DNA of 64,000 bases from Hyphomicrobiales bacterium (GCA_900472395.1 UCHV01000011.1:267806-331805), one strand, 5' to 3'. Counted from the stretch's first letter, positions 8,375 to 18,265 are shown. Notes: a model not told the origin generated them from the sequence alone. Numbers and translations: made by a program.

Positions 8375-11338
8375 CTAAAGCGTTCCCGACTTCACCACCC
8401 GCCCAAAAATCTCCCGCCCCGCCTTGGAAAACCGCTTTACCTCGCCCTCCAGCATTTTAAGGTCGGCGCAGTCGCCCGCCCGGCACAGCTGTTCGATCAG
8501 CCCCTGAGGGGCCTCGCGCGGATTGAAATCGCCGTCGATGCACAGGCGCACCGTCTGCGACAACGCCGTGAACAGACCGAGCGCTTCCAGAGCAGTGTCG
8601 AGATCGCCCGGCGCCATCATCCGCTCGCCCAGCGCCTTCAAGGCTTCGGACGTGCTCAAACTGCCCGTATCGATAGCTTCCCCGCGCGCCGGCGCGATCA
8701 GCCGCAAATATTGCGCGATGAACTCGATATCGACGAGGCCGCCGGCAATCAGCTTGAAATCCCAGATGTCCTTCGGCGGTTTTTCCTGAGCGATCAGCGC
8801 CCGCATCTCGGCAACTTCGGCCGTCACCTTTGCAATATCGCGTTTCTGGCCCAACACCTCGTCGATGATTGCATCGGCCTCGCCGCGCAGGCTGTCGTCG
8901 CCGCAAATCACCCGCGCGCGCGTCAGCGCCAGATGTTCCCAGGTCCAGGCCTCTTCACGCTGGTATTTGCCAAATGCGTTGATCCGCGTCGCCACCGGCC
9001 CCTTGTTGCCGGAGGGGCGCAGGCGCAGATCGACCTCGAAGATCACACCCTCAGCCGTCGGCGCCGAAAGTGCTGCGATCAGCCGCTGCGTCAGCCGCGA
9101 GAAATAGCGCATGGAATCGAGCGGTTTCGGCCCTGAAGATTCGTCGACGGTGTCGTCGTAGTCGTAAAGCAGGATGATATCGACATCGGACCCGGCGCTC
9201 AGTTCGAAGCTGCCGAGCTTGCCCATGCCGAGCACGATCACCCGCCCGCCCGGATATTGTCCATGCGCCGCTTCCATTTCGCGGATAACGGCGGAAAGCG
9301 CCTGCTCGATCAGAAGATCGGCCAGTTCGGTAAAGCCGCGCGCCGCCACATCGGCCGAAATCGCCCCGGTCAAAAGCCGGATGCCGATCAGGAACCGTTG
9401 TTCGGCGGCAAAGATGCGCAACCGGTCGAGCACATCCTCATGGTGGCTGGCGTTCTGGAGAAAGGTTGAGAGCCGCGCGGCCATGTCCGCCCGCGTCGGC
9501 ATTTCCGCCATCAGCCGCGGATCGAGCAGCCCGTCAAAGACATGCGGACGCGCCGCGATGATATCGGCCATTCTGGGGGCGGAAGACAGAATGGTGACCA
9601 GCAGCGACAGCACGGCCGGATTGTTGCCCAGAAGCGAAAAGAGCTGGATACCGGCCGGCAGACCGCTCAGAAAACTGTCGAAACGCAGAAGAACATCATC
9701 CGGTCTTTTGCCGTCCGCGAAGGCCTTCAACAGTTCGGGCATCAATGCGGTCAGCCGCTCGCGCGCCTTGCCCGATTGCATGGCTCGATACCGACCCGCA
9801 TACCAGCCGCGGATTACGCCGGACATATCCGATGGGCGCTCGAAACCGGCATTTTTCAACCATTCCAGCGTTTTCGGATCATCCTGACCGCCGCCGAAAC
9901 TCAGCGTGATCTTCTCTTCACCACCCTCCGCCTCCTTTTCGAACAGGCGCGCATAACACCGCTCGACGGTTCTCAGAACCGTATCGACGCGACCGGAAAA
10001 ACCGGCAACATCGGCAAACCCCATCATCAGGGCGATGCGTTTCAGTTCGGCTTCCGTCGTCGGCAGTTTGTGGCTCTGTTCGTCGCGCACCATCTGGATG
10101 CGATGTTCCACATCGCGCAGGAACCAGTAGGCGGCGGTCAGCTCGCGTTCCACCACAGGCGTGATCCAGCGCGCCTCTGCAAGCGCCGCCAGCGTCTCGT
10201 CGGTGCGGCCCGAGCGCAGGGCAAGCATACGTCCACCGGCAATCAGTTGCTGCGTCTGCACGAAGAACTCGATCTCGCGAATGCCGCCACGTCCGAGTTT
10301 GACGTCATGGCCCTTCACGGCAATGTCGCCATAGCCCTTATGCGCATGGATCTGCCGCTTGATGCCATGGATATCGGCAATCGCCGCGTAGTCCAGATAT
10401 TTGCGGAACACGAAGGGCTGCAACTGTTTCAGGAACAGCGTCCCGGCCGGGATATCGCCAGCCACCGGCCGCGCCTTTATATAGGCTGCGCGCTCCCAGT
10501 TCTGACCCCTGCCCTCGTAGTAGATCATCGCCGCATCCATGGAGACGGCAAGCGGCGTGGAGCCGGGGTCGGGCCGCAAACGCAGGTCAGTGCGAAACAC
10601 ATACCCTTCGCCGGTGCGCTCCTGCAGGATGCGCACCAGCCTGCGCATCATCCGCCCATAGGTTTCCGAAGCGTCCAGCGGATCCGGCAAGGTGGCGGAG
10701 GCCGTATCGTAAAACACGACGATATCGATATCGGAAGAATAGTTGAGCTCGCCGGCGCCATGCTTGCCCATGCCGATCACCGCAAGCCCGCTTGCCCGGC
10801 TCGGTTCATCGGCATCGACAAGTTTCAGCTTGCCCGCACCATGGGCGTTCAAAAGCAGATGATCGATCGCCGCCGCAACGGCTGCATCGGCCAGGGCCGT
10901 CAGCCAGCGTGTCGTGTCGAAAGCGGAAAACAGCCGCGCCAGATCGGCCATGGCGATCACGAAACTCGCCTCGCGTTTGGCGCGCCTCAAGGCCACCATC
11001 ACCTCTGCTTCGGTGGGAATGGCGCCATCGTCACGCGGTCGCCAGCAATTGCGGGCTCGTGCCACCAGCCGCTCCAGCAGCGGCTCAAGCGGCTCGCTGA
11101 TGGCGGCGGTCAGAATGGAAGGGGTAATCGTCGCCGTTTCGCGCAGGTAGGGCGACAGGCTGAAGGCGGAAACGACGAAATCCTTCACCGCAACGTCCCC
11201 TGCCAGAAGTGCGGCAATGGCTTGCTCGCTCGCAGCCATCTCCTTCAACGCCGCATTGGCCGTTTTGGCTTCCGTCTTGTTGAACGGCTGGATCACATCC
11301 GCCTTCACCGTATCAAGCCGGTTTTTGGTCTGCGACAT
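8375..11338 (-). CDS. glnE: bifunctional glutamine synthetase adenylyltransferase / adenylyl-removing enzyme
   Basis: GlnE adds AMP to, and removes it from, glutamine synthetase according to the PII uridylylation state, so it controls nitrogen assimilation in the cytoplasm. The 987-residue protein has the expected two nucleotidyltransferase halves. The first carries GMGKHGAGELNYSSDIDIVV around residue 200, and the second GMGKLGSFELSAGSDVDIIL around 720; both keep the GS/SSD-x-D catalytic aspartates. The start at 11338 (MSQTKNRLD) is supported by a strong SD aggaggt; an ATG 27 bases upstream is less likely. It is flanked by RIME-like repeats on both sides. Confidence 0.95.
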   Translation of the reverse strand: MSQTKNRLDTVKADVIQPFNKTEAKTANAALKEMAASEQAIAALLAGDVAVKDFVVSAFSLSPYLRETATITPSILTAAISEPLEPLLERLVARARNCWRPRDDGAIPTEAEVMVALRRAKREASFVIAMADLARLFSAFDTTRWLTALADAAVAAAIDHLLLNAHGAGKLKLVDADEPSRASGLAVIGMGKHGAGELNYSSDIDIVVFYDTASATLPDPLDASETYGRMMRRLVRILQERTGEGYVFRTDLRLRPDPGSTPLAVSMDAAMIYYEGRGQNWERAAYIKARPVAGDIPAGTLFLKQLQPFVFRKYLDYAAIADIHGIKRQIHAHKGYGDIAVKGHDVKLGRGGIREIEFFVQTQQLIAGGRMLALRSGRTDETLAALAEARWITPVVERELTAAYWFLRDVEHRIQMVRDEQSHKLPTTEAELKRIALMMGFADVAGFSGRVDTVLRTVERCYARLFEKEAEGGEEKITLSFGGGQDDPKTLEWLKNAGFERPSDMSGVIRGWYAGRYRAMQSGKARERLTALMPELLKAFADGKRPDDVLLRFDSFLSGLPAGIQLFSLLGNNPAVLSLLVTILSSAPRMADIIAARPHVFDGLLDPRLMAEMPTRADMAARLSTFLQNASHHEDVLDRLRIFAAEQRFLIGIRLLTGAISADVAARGFTELADLLIEQALSAVIREMEAAHGQYPGGRVIVLGMGKLGSFELSAGSDVDIILLYDYDDTVDESSGPKPLDSMRYFSRLTQRLIAALSAPTAEGVIFEVDLRLRPSGNKGPVATRINAFGKYQREEAWTWEHLALTRARVICGDDSLRGEADAIIDEVLGQKRDIAKVTAEVAEMRALIAQEKPPKDIWDFKLIAGGLVDIEFIAQYLRLIAPARGEAIDTGSLSTSEALKALGERMMAPGDLDTALEALGLFTALSQTVRLCIDGDFNPREAPQGLIEQLCRAGDCADLKMLEGEVKRFSKAGREIFGRVVKSGTL

Positions 11339-11460
11339 GGGCACCTCCTGGTTACTCCCTGCCATCAGCCTATAACACCTGCCGCGCCACCCCTCATCCC
11401 CCTACCGCGACCTTCCCCGCGTTTTGAACGCAGGACTTGCATACGGGATCGGGGGAGTGC

Positions 11461-11616
11461 CGCTTGCTCCCTTCGATCTCCCCCCTTGTGGGGGAGATGT
11501 CAGCGAAGCTGACAGAGGGGGGTGGCGACGGTGCGGCAGAGAAAACGAAAGCAGCATGTGCGCCAGGATTACCCCCTCTGCCCTGCCGGGCATCTCCCCC
11601 ACAAGGAGGGAGATCA
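11461..11616. repeat. RIME-like element, two inverted halves
   Basis: A left half (atctcccccc-ttgtg-ggggagat, then gtcagc-gaa-gctgac) and a right half in the opposite orientation (ccctctgccctgccgggc then atctcccccacaaggaggga) make a complete element of about 155 bases. It fills most of the 334-base gap between the glnE start and the histidine kinase stop. Confidence 0.8.
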
Positions 11617-11672
11617 GCTAGGCTCACCGTCGCGTTCAATGGGCGAACCCTGCCTCAAGCAGGAATTCCAAG

Positions 11673-13091
11673 TTATTTCACCAGCGGAAACACCATCGTC
11701 ACCGTCAGCCCCGGCACGGCGGCGTCATCGCCATTGGTGGCGGAAAGCTCCAGCGTACCGCCATGCAGTTCCATCACGGCTTCCACCAGCGAAAGACCCA
11801 AACCCGTCCCCGGCTTCGAGCGGCTCTCGTCCAGACGCACGAAACGCTTCTTCACCGCCTCGCGTTTGGCGGCCGGAATGCCCGGCCCGTTGTCGCAAAC
11901 GGAAAGCCGCAATCCGTCGCCGGCCTTCACCAGCTTCACCACGATCTTCGGCTCACCATCGGCGTCAGTCGCATATTTGATGGCATTGTCGATGAGGTTG
12001 AAAATCGCCTGGCCGATCAGTTCGCGATTGCCGTTGACGGTCAGATCCGGTTCGATCTCCGTCGTCAGCACCAGTCCCGCCTCGTCTGCCACCGGCTCGT
12101 AAAGTTCGGCGCTGTCGGCGGATATCGCGGACAGGTCGACAGGCGTCATCTCGGCGGCAATGGAGCCTGCCTCGACACGCGAAATCATCAAAAGCGCGTT
12201 GAAGGTGCGGATCAGCTGGTCGGATTCGCCGATGATCCCTTCCAGCGCATTGCGCCGCACGGTGTCGTCGTTTTCGCCCAGCGCATCGGCAGCCTTGTTG
12301 CGCAATCGCGTCAGCGGTGTCTTCAGGTCGTGGGCAATGTTGTCGGAAACCTGACGCAGCCCCTCGTTCAGCTTCTCGATCCGCCCCAGCATGGCGTTGA
12401 GCGAATCCGACAGCCGATCGAATTCGTCGCCCGAACGGCCCACCGGCAGGCGCTGCGACAGGTCGCCCGCCATGATCTTCTGGCTCGCCGCCGACATCCG
12501 GTCGATGCGTTTCAAGGCATTGCGGCCAATACCGAACCAGATGATCAGAGCCCCGACGCCCATGATCGTCAACGCCACCATCAGTGCCTGACGCACGATA
12601 TATCGGAAGCGGCTCGGATCGCCGAGATCGCGCCCCACCATCATCCGCAATCCGTTATCCAGCTGCTGCACGTTGGCGATGGCCAGATGCCGTCCGGGCC
12701 GCGGTGATTCCGAATAGGGTTCGTAGGTGAAGGGCGTATCTGTCCAGCCCATCGTCTCCAGCACGCCTGGCTGCACGGAAGCGACATTGCCCGCCAGCAT
12801 TTCACCATTCGGCCCGGCGATGACATAGAGATTGGCGCCCGGCTGGCGGGCGCGACGCTCCATGATGCGCAGGAGCAGATTCACCCCGCCACGATTATAG
12901 GCGCGCTGGATATCGTCGATTTCCTCCTGCACCGTCTGCCGCGTCTGCTGCACAAGCAGCCGTTCCGACATCGCCGTCACGTAAAAAACCAGAAAGGCGG
13001 CACAAAGCGCAAACAGGAGAATATAGAGGCCCGACAGACGCACGGCCGTCGAGCGGAACATCAGCCGAAGCCTCGTCAAAAAGCGTTTCAC
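11673..13091 (-). CDS. sensor histidine kinase with HAMP domain
   Basis: A 472-residue inner-membrane kinase. The first transmembrane helix is near residues 18-40, a periplasmic sensor region of about 130 residues follows, the second helix is near 168-188, then a HAMP domain, the HisKA motif NIAHDLKTPLTRLRNKAAD with the phospho-acceptor His254, and an HATPase domain with NLIDNAIKYA, DNGPGIP and GTGLGLSLVEAVMELHGG. Its ATG overlaps the stop of the upstream response regulator (ATGA), so the two are translationally coupled and are almost certainly partners. With degP just upstream, an envelope-stress role is a reasonable inference but is not proven. Confidence 0.9.
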   Translation of the reverse strand: MKRFLTRLRLMFRSTAVRLSGLYILLFALCAAFLVFYVTAMSERLLVQQTRQTVQEEIDDIQRAYNRGGVNLLLRIMERRARQPGANLYVIAGPNGEMLAGNVASVQPGVLETMGWTDTPFTYEPYSESPRPGRHLAIANVQQLDNGLRMMVGRDLGDPSRFRYIVRQALMVALTIMGVGALIIWFGIGRNALKRIDRMSAASQKIMAGDLSQRLPVGRSGDEFDRLSDSLNAMLGRIEKLNEGLRQVSDNIAHDLKTPLTRLRNKAADALGENDDTVRRNALEGIIGESDQLIRTFNALLMISRVEAGSIAAEMTPVDLSAISADSAELYEPVADEAGLVLTTEIEPDLTVNGNRELIGQAIFNLIDNAIKYATDADGEPKIVVKLVKAGDGLRLSVCDNGPGIPAAKREAVKKRFVRLDESRSKPGTGLGLSLVEAVMELHGGTLELSATNGDDAAVPGLTVTMVFPLVK

Positions 13092-13765
13092 GCCTCGTCC
13101 TTGATCATGTAGCCGGCGCCGCGAATGGTTTTGAGCAGCGGCTTGTCGAAATCCTTCTCGATCTTCGAGCGCAGCCGCGAGACATGCACGTCGATGACAT
13201 TCGTCTGAGGGTCAAAGTGATAATCCCAGACGTGTTCGAGAAGCATGGTGCGGGTCACCACCTGGCCGGCATTCTTCATCAGATATTCGAGCAGGCGGAA
13301 TTCGCGCGGCTGCAGCAGGATTTCCTTGCCCGCCCGCTTCACCTCATGGGAGAGGCGGTCGAGTTCGAGGTCGCCGACCCGGTAGACCATGTCCTGTTCC
13401 GGCGTGCCCTTGCGGCGGCCCAGAACCTCGACGCGGGCCAGAAGCTCGGAGAAAGCGTAAGGTTTCGGCAGATAATCGTCGCCACCGGCGCGCAGGCCCG
13501 TCACACGGTCATCCACCTGCCCCAGAGCGGACAGGATCAGCACCGGCGTGTTGATACCGCGTTTCCTGAGTTCGGAAATCACCGAAAGCCCGTCGCGCCG
13601 TGGCAGCATGCGGTCGATGACCATCACGTCATAGGCGTTTTCCGTGCCCATGAACAAGCCGCTGTCGCCATCGCTGGCGTGGTCCGCCACAATGCCGGTT
13701 TCGCGAAAAGCCTTCGTCATATAGGCGGCGGCTTCGAGATCGTCTTCAATCACCAGAATCTTCAT
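13088..13765 (-). CDS. OmpR/PhoB-family response regulator
   Basis: The receiver domain (residues 1-120) has the acidic pair ED at 7-8, phospho-acceptor Asp51 in VMVIDRMLPRRDG, and the conserved Lys in LPKPYAF. The C-terminal winged-helix domain shows EFRLLEYLMKNAGQVVTR and NVIDVHVSRLRSKIEK, as in PhoB-type regulators. The start MKILVIEDD at 13765 gives the standard family length; an in-frame ATG at 13846 with a better SD (gggagcaggg) would add 27 residues, so the true N-terminus is uncertain. It sits between degP and its partner kinase, all in one direction. Confidence 0.92.
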   Translation of the reverse strand: MKILVIEDDLEAAAYMTKAFRETGIVADHASDGDSGLFMGTENAYDVMVIDRMLPRRDGLSVISELRKRGINTPVLILSALGQVDDRVTGLRAGGDDYLPKPYAFSELLARVEVLGRRKGTPEQDMVYRVGDLELDRLSHEVKRAGKEILLQPREFRLLEYLMKNAGQVVTRTMLLEHVWDYHFDPQTNVIDVHVSRLRSKIEKDFDKPLLKTIRGAGYMIKDEA

Positions 13766-13865
13766 GTGCGGGACCATAGCCTCGGCCGGGCTTTCGGTAA
13801 AACCGGATTTCTCAGTCCCCACATCCTGATCGCGATTGATGTCCATCGACCCTGCTCCCTTAAAC

Positions 13866-13902
13866 AAGAAAGGCGCCCGAACCATCTCCGTTCGGACGCC
13901 CC
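13866..13902 (-). terminator. hairpin between degP and response regulator gene
   Basis: On the minus strand the stem gggcgtccgaac / gttcgggcgcc with one mismatch is followed by a T-rich run (tttcttgttt). It follows the degP stop by about 25 bases, so it probably ends most degP transcripts or lets only part continue into the two-component genes. Confidence 0.6.
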
Positions 13903-13926
13903 CGTTTCACGTCAAGACTGAGGAAA

Positions 13927-15495
13927 TCAGCCTTCGTTGATCGGCAGCGCCACAAAGCGGCTCGATCCATTGGCTTCGATCTGGAACAGCGCACGGGTGC
14001 GGCCGTCCTTCTTGGCCTGGTCGATCACCTTGTTCAGCTCCGTGGCGGAAGAGACTTCCTGGTTGTTGACCGAGGTAATCGTCTCACCTTCCTTGACGCC
14101 GCGCGAGGCAGCCTCGGAGTCCGGATCGACATCGGTGATGGTGAGGCCCGTACCGCTCTCGGCAGGCTGGACGCTCATGCCGAGGGTTTCCAGGGCCTGT
14201 TCGGTCGAAGGTTTGGTGTCTTCCTCGCCGGAATTGTCTGCCTTGACGGCCTCATCGGCGGCCATGTTGCCAAGCGTCACCGGAACCGACTGCGACTTGC
14301 CGTTACGCCAGATCGAAAGCTCGACCTTGGTGTTCGGGGCAAAACCCGCAACCTTCTTGGCCAGATCGCGGGCATCGTTGATCGGGTCGCCATTGACGGC
14401 GGTGATCACGTCACCCTGCTTGATACCGGCCTTCAGGCCCGGAGAACCTTCCTGCGGGGCAACGACCAGCGCACCCTTCGGCTCGGTCAGGCCGAGGCTT
14501 TCGGCAATATCCTTGGTCACCGGCTGGATCTGCACACCGAGCCAGCCGCGCTCAACCTTGCCGTCCTTCATCAGGTCGGCCACGACGTCCTTGGCGGTCG
14601 AGGCGGGAATGGCAAATGCGATACCGACATTGCCACCCGATGGCGAGAAGATCGCGGTGTTGATGCCGACCACTTCGCCATTGAGGTTGAAGGTCGGGCC
14701 ACCCGAATTGCCACGGTTGACGGCGGCATCCACCTGGATAAAGTCGTCATAGGGACCGGAGCCGATGTCGCGGCCACGCGCCGAAACGATACCGGCCGTC
14801 ACCGTGCCACCGAGGCCGAACGGGTTACCGACAGCAACAACCCAGTCGCCAACGCGCGTCTTGTTGTCATCTGCGAAGTTGACATAGGTAAACTTGCGGC
14901 TGGAAGCATCGACCTTCAGGACGGCGAGATCGGTGCGGCTGTCCTTGCCGATCAGCTTGGCATCCAGTTCGGTGCCGTCGTTCAGCACCACCGTATAGGC
15001 CGAACCGTCGGAGACGACGTGATTGTTGGTGACCACATAACCGTCTTCGGAAATGAAGAAGCCGGAGCCCTGTGCGGTCGGACGCAGGTGATGCGGACGC
15101 GGACCGCCACGTTCGGCGCGATCACGACCGCGCGGACCAGCCTGCGGACCGTCCTGGCCACCGAATTCGCGGAAGAAACGCTTCAGCGGATGGTCTTCCG
15201 GAAGGTTTTCAAAACCACGGCCACCAAAGGAAAAACCGTTGCCGCCGCCGCGCTCATCATTGGAAGCGGTTTCGGTATCGGACTGGACACGAACCGAAAC
15301 GACGGCGGGCGAAACGGCCGAAACGACGTCGGAAAAGCTCGGAACCTGCGGCGCAGTCACGGAGACCGGCGCGGCAAAGGAACTTACGACCTGGGCGGGA
15401 ATACCGGTCGAAAGCATGACTGCGGCAAGTCCTGCAACAGTGGTGGTCTGGAGGACTGTCTTCAGCGACGGGCGGCCGATTTTGCTCTTGAGCAT
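13927..15495 (-). CDS. degP: DegP/HtrA-family periplasmic serine protease
   Basis: A periplasmic protease and chaperone that degrades misfolded envelope proteins. The 522-residue precursor has an N-terminal signal-anchor/signal peptide (hydrophobic stretch around residues 15-42), a trypsin-like domain with the complete triad His159 (YVVTNNHVV), Asp189 (DSRTDLAVL) and Ser264 (GNSGGP), and two PDZ domains (around 310-400 and 430-520). A low-complexity Gly/Arg-rich loop sits around 80-135. It lies at the head of a minus-strand block with a two-component system. In related rhizobia degP directly follows the cyc/ccm genes; here about 2.8 kb with a chemoreceptor lies between. Confidence 0.93.
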   Translation of the reverse strand: MLKSKIGRPSLKTVLQTTTVAGLAAVMLSTGIPAQVVSSFAAPVSVTAPQVPSFSDVVSAVSPAVVSVRVQSDTETASNDERGGGNGFSFGGRGFENLPEDHPLKRFFREFGGQDGPQAGPRGRDRAERGGPRPHHLRPTAQGSGFFISEDGYVVTNNHVVSDGSAYTVVLNDGTELDAKLIGKDSRTDLAVLKVDASSRKFTYVNFADDNKTRVGDWVVAVGNPFGLGGTVTAGIVSARGRDIGSGPYDDFIQVDAAVNRGNSGGPTFNLNGEVVGINTAIFSPSGGNVGIAFAIPASTAKDVVADLMKDGKVERGWLGVQIQPVTKDIAESLGLTEPKGALVVAPQEGSPGLKAGIKQGDVITAVNGDPINDARDLAKKVAGFAPNTKVELSIWRNGKSQSVPVTLGNMAADEAVKADNSGEEDTKPSTEQALETLGMSVQPAESGTGLTITDVDPDSEAASRGVKEGETITSVNNQEVSSATELNKVIDQAKKDGRTRALFQIEANGSSRFVALPINEG

Positions 15496-15657
15496 GGTGG
15501 TACCTTCTTCTCTTCAAATTGGTGCGCCGGAGGGGACGGCTGCGGTGGATGAGAAAAGATATAAGAGCCGCGACCTTAACTGCACGTGTCCGCCGCATGA
15601 ATTGTTGGTAATGTTTTAATCTCTGCCAGATGCCTTCAGACGAAGAAAGGACAGGTC

Positions 15658-15819
15658 ATGAATTTCGGAAAGGAACTTATACAGAGTGCCGAAGAGGCGC
15701 TTGCGATTGCAGAGGGGCGCGCAAAACCTGCCGCCGTTTTGATCCCTGAGACTATCGATGTTGCGGCCATCCGTCAGCGCGAGGAACTTTCGCAGGCCGC
15801 TTCTACAAAGCGGAAATGA
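15658..15819 (+). pseudogene. truncated HTH antitoxin-like remnant, 53 aa
   Basis: The ATG has a good ribosome binding site (aaaggacagg). The product starts MNFGKELIQSAEEALAIAEG and continues to IPETIDVAAIRQREELSQA, which resembles the N-terminal half of HigA/XRE-type antitoxins of the kind encoded behind RelE/HigB toxins. In those proteins the helix-turn-helix follows the LSQ segment, but here the frame ends nine residues later. No toxin gene is adjacent. The most economical reading is a decayed toxin-antitoxin locus; a functional micro-protein cannot be excluded. Confidence 0.55.
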
Positions 15820-15873
15820 AAAAGGGCGAGCCAATGGCCCGCCCCTTTCGCAAATCTTCCAGCGGCGCCTGAA

Positions 15874-16074
15874 TTAGGCAGCAGCACCTTCTTCGTCGAA
15901 CTGGCCGCACCAGTCATTGGCGGCAACGACCGGCCACAGGCCGCGGGCGTTGGCATCCGGCTGCGAAACCGGCGGGTTGAAACGACAGAGACCAGCGTCC
16001 TCGGCAGCAGCGCCGGCGTTTACGATGTGATCTTCATAAAAAGAGCAGGCCTTGCAAGCAGCAGTATTCGACAT
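15874..16074 (-). CDS. small cysteine-containing hypothetical protein, 66 aa
   Basis: The start at 16074 (MSNTAACKACSFYEDH) is chosen because agagga lies just upstream on the minus strand. There are four cysteines, two as CKAC near the N-terminus, one in GLCRFNPP and one in NDWCGQF; the spacing suggests metal or iron-sulfur binding, but no named domain is recognised. It is monocistronic and divergent from the chemoreceptor. Small proteins of this design are common in Rhizobiales. Confidence 0.65.
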   Translation of the reverse strand: MSNTAACKACSFYEDHIVNAGAAAEDAGLCRFNPPVSQPDANARGLWPVVAANDWCGQFDEEGAAA

Positions 16075-16462
16075 ATCGCTTTTCCTCTTGGTTCGCGGGT
16101 TCAAACTTGAGGCCCGCATTCATAATATTAGAATTATTCTAAATCGATATGTCGTTGTTTGACAAGAGGGATTCGAAATTTTTTTGGCGCGCCGGCTTTT
16201 TGCCTCGAGCAGGCGGGCATCCAGCGAGGCCTATCCGATCAAGGATATGACAAGCGTCAAAAAGGCAGGGAAAGAAGCTGCGAAGAGAATGTCGTCGACA
16301 ACCGCCGGCGTAGATACCGCTATACCTGATATCGAGACACGTTTTAACGATATAAGCTTTAGAAATATAACGATAAAATCGTCGTTTAATGAGCGAGTTC
16401 GTAACGTCGAATTAATTACTTTTCTAAATATTCTTGGAAAATTTTATTTGTCGGAGATTTTC

Positions 16463-18241
16463 GTGAGCTTCAGGTCTTTTCTTGGCGGTGATGCGTCGGA
16501 TGTTCTGGACGCATTCAACCGTTCGCAAGCAATTATTTCCTTTAAACCGGATGGCACCATTATCGATGCCAACGCCAATTTCTGTTCGGCGGTCGGTTAT
16601 TCCCGCGAGGAAATCGTCGGCAAGCATCACCGTATCTTTGTCGACCCGAAGGAAGCCCAGTCGCCGGCTTATGCAGCCTTCTGGAAGAAGCTCGCGGCCG
16701 GCAAGTTCGACCGCAGCCAGTACAAGCGGTTCTCCAAGACCGGGCAGGAAATCTGGATCGAGGCGTCCTATAATCCGGTGATGCGCGGCGACAAGGTGGT
16801 CAAGATCGTCAAGATCGCCACGGATATTACAGCCAGCAAGCTTCACAGCCTGGAAAGCGACGGGAAGCTTGTCGCTCTCGAGCGTGCCCAGGCGATGATC
16901 GAGTTCACGCCCGACGGCAAGATCCTCACCGCCAACTCCAATTTCCTTGGCGCTCTTGGTTATTCTCTGGATGAGATCGTCGGCAAACATCACAGCATGT
17001 TCTGCGAGCCGGCCTATGTCGGCACCCGCCAATATGCGGAATTCTGGCCGCGTCTGGCCGCTGGCGAGTTCTTCAACGACGAATTCAAGCGTTTCGACAA
17101 ATCGGGCAACGCCATCTTCATTCAGGCAACCTACAATCCGATCCTCGATGACGACGGCAAGGTCTTCAAGGTCGTGAAGTTCGCAACCGATGTCACCGGC
17201 CGTGTGCGCGCCCTTCAGGAGATCGGCGCCGGCCTGCAGCGTCTGGCCGAATGCAACATCCGCTTCACCATCGATGATCCCTTCGTGCCGGAATTCGACC
17301 ACCTGCGTCACGACTTCAACGAATCGCTGGCGAAGTTCCAGCAGACGCTCGAACAGGTTCTCGCGCAGACGACCATGCTGTCGACGAAGAGCGGCGAGAT
17401 GAGCGAAAGCGCCGATGGCATCGCCCGCCGTTCCGAACAGCAGGCAGCGGCACTGGAACAGGCATCGGCCGCACTCGAAGAAATCACCGTCACCGTTGGC
17501 CAGTCGTCGGAACGCACTGCGGAAGCCCGCAAGCTCGTTATCGACGCCCGTTCTGCCGCCACCAAGTCGGTCGAAGTCGTCACCTCCACGGTCAACGCCA
17601 TGGACCGCATCGAGGCGGCGTCGAAGGAAATCTCCAACATCATCGGCGTGATCGACGAGATCGCCTTCCAGACCAACCTGCTGGCTCTCAATGCCGGCGT
17701 CGAGGCAGCGCGCGCGGGTGAGGCAGGCAAGGGTTTTGCCGTCGTCGCACAGGAAGTCCGCGAACTCGCCCAGCGCTCGGCATCGGCCGCCAAGGAAATC
17801 TCGGGCCTCATCCTCAATTCCTCACGGGAAGTGCAGGAAGGCGTCCGCCTCGTCGGCGCGACCGGCGATGCCCTGAAGGATATCGAACGTTACGTCCAGT
17901 CGATCGACACCAACATCGAAGCGATCGCAGTCGCCGCCTCGGAACAGTCGACCAGCCTCGGCGAGATCAATTCGGCGGTCTCCTCGCTGGACAAGATGAC
18001 CCAGGAAAATGCCGCCATGGTCTCCAACATGAGCGCCATCGCCGGCGCGCTGGCCAATGGCGCAACCGAACTGGAAACGCTCGTCAGGCGCTTCAAGCTC
18101 AACCGCCGCAAATGGGTGCGCGAACCCGGCTCGGACGCCGCCACCCGCGGCACGGATGCGCGTGGATACGGCCGCCAGTCGCTGTACCTGCCGCATACGG
18201 AAGTGCCGGGCGCTGCAGCCTCGATGCTGAAGGTCGCCTGA
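16463..18241 (+). CDS. soluble PAS-PAS methyl-accepting chemotaxis protein
   Basis: A cytoplasmic chemoreceptor of about 592 aa with no transmembrane segments. Two PAS domains lie at about 10-120 and 130-245, each with the related stretch GKHHRIF or GKHHSMF. The MCP signalling domain has the highly conserved hairpin tip EIAFQTNLLALNAGVEAARA near residues 400-420, which couples to CheA/CheW. PAS domains of this kind often bind haem or flavin and sense oxygen or redox state. I chose the GTG at 16463 (ggag seven bases upstream) because the upstream in-frame 93 codons are AT-rich and unlike the family; the ATG at 16184 is the alternative. Confidence 0.88.
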   Translation: MSFRSFLGGDASDVLDAFNRSQAIISFKPDGTIIDANANFCSAVGYSREEIVGKHHRIFVDPKEAQSPAYAAFWKKLAAGKFDRSQYKRFSKTGQEIWIEASYNPVMRGDKVVKIVKIATDITASKLHSLESDGKLVALERAQAMIEFTPDGKILTANSNFLGALGYSLDEIVGKHHSMFCEPAYVGTRQYAEFWPRLAAGEFFNDEFKRFDKSGNAIFIQATYNPILDDDGKVFKVVKFATDVTGRVRALQEIGAGLQRLAECNIRFTIDDPFVPEFDHLRHDFNESLAKFQQTLEQVLAQTTMLSTKSGEMSESADGIARRSEQQAAALEQASAALEEITVTVGQSSERTAEARKLVIDARSAATKSVEVVTSTVNAMDRIEAASKEISNIIGVIDEIAFQTNLLALNAGVEAARAGEAGKGFAVVAQEVRELAQRSASAAKEISGLILNSSREVQEGVRLVGATGDALKDIERYVQSIDTNIEAIAVAASEQSTSLGEINSAVSSLDKMTQENAAMVSNMSAIAGALANGATELETLVRRFKLNRRKWVREPGSDAATRGTDARGYGRQSLYLPHTEVPGAAASMLKVA

Positions 18242-18265
18242 CCGCCCTCAAATCCGCAAACGAAT

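Noticed and set aside
9542..11512. 656-codon plus-strand frame opposite glnE
   Set aside because: Shadow of glnE that even runs into a RIME-like element.
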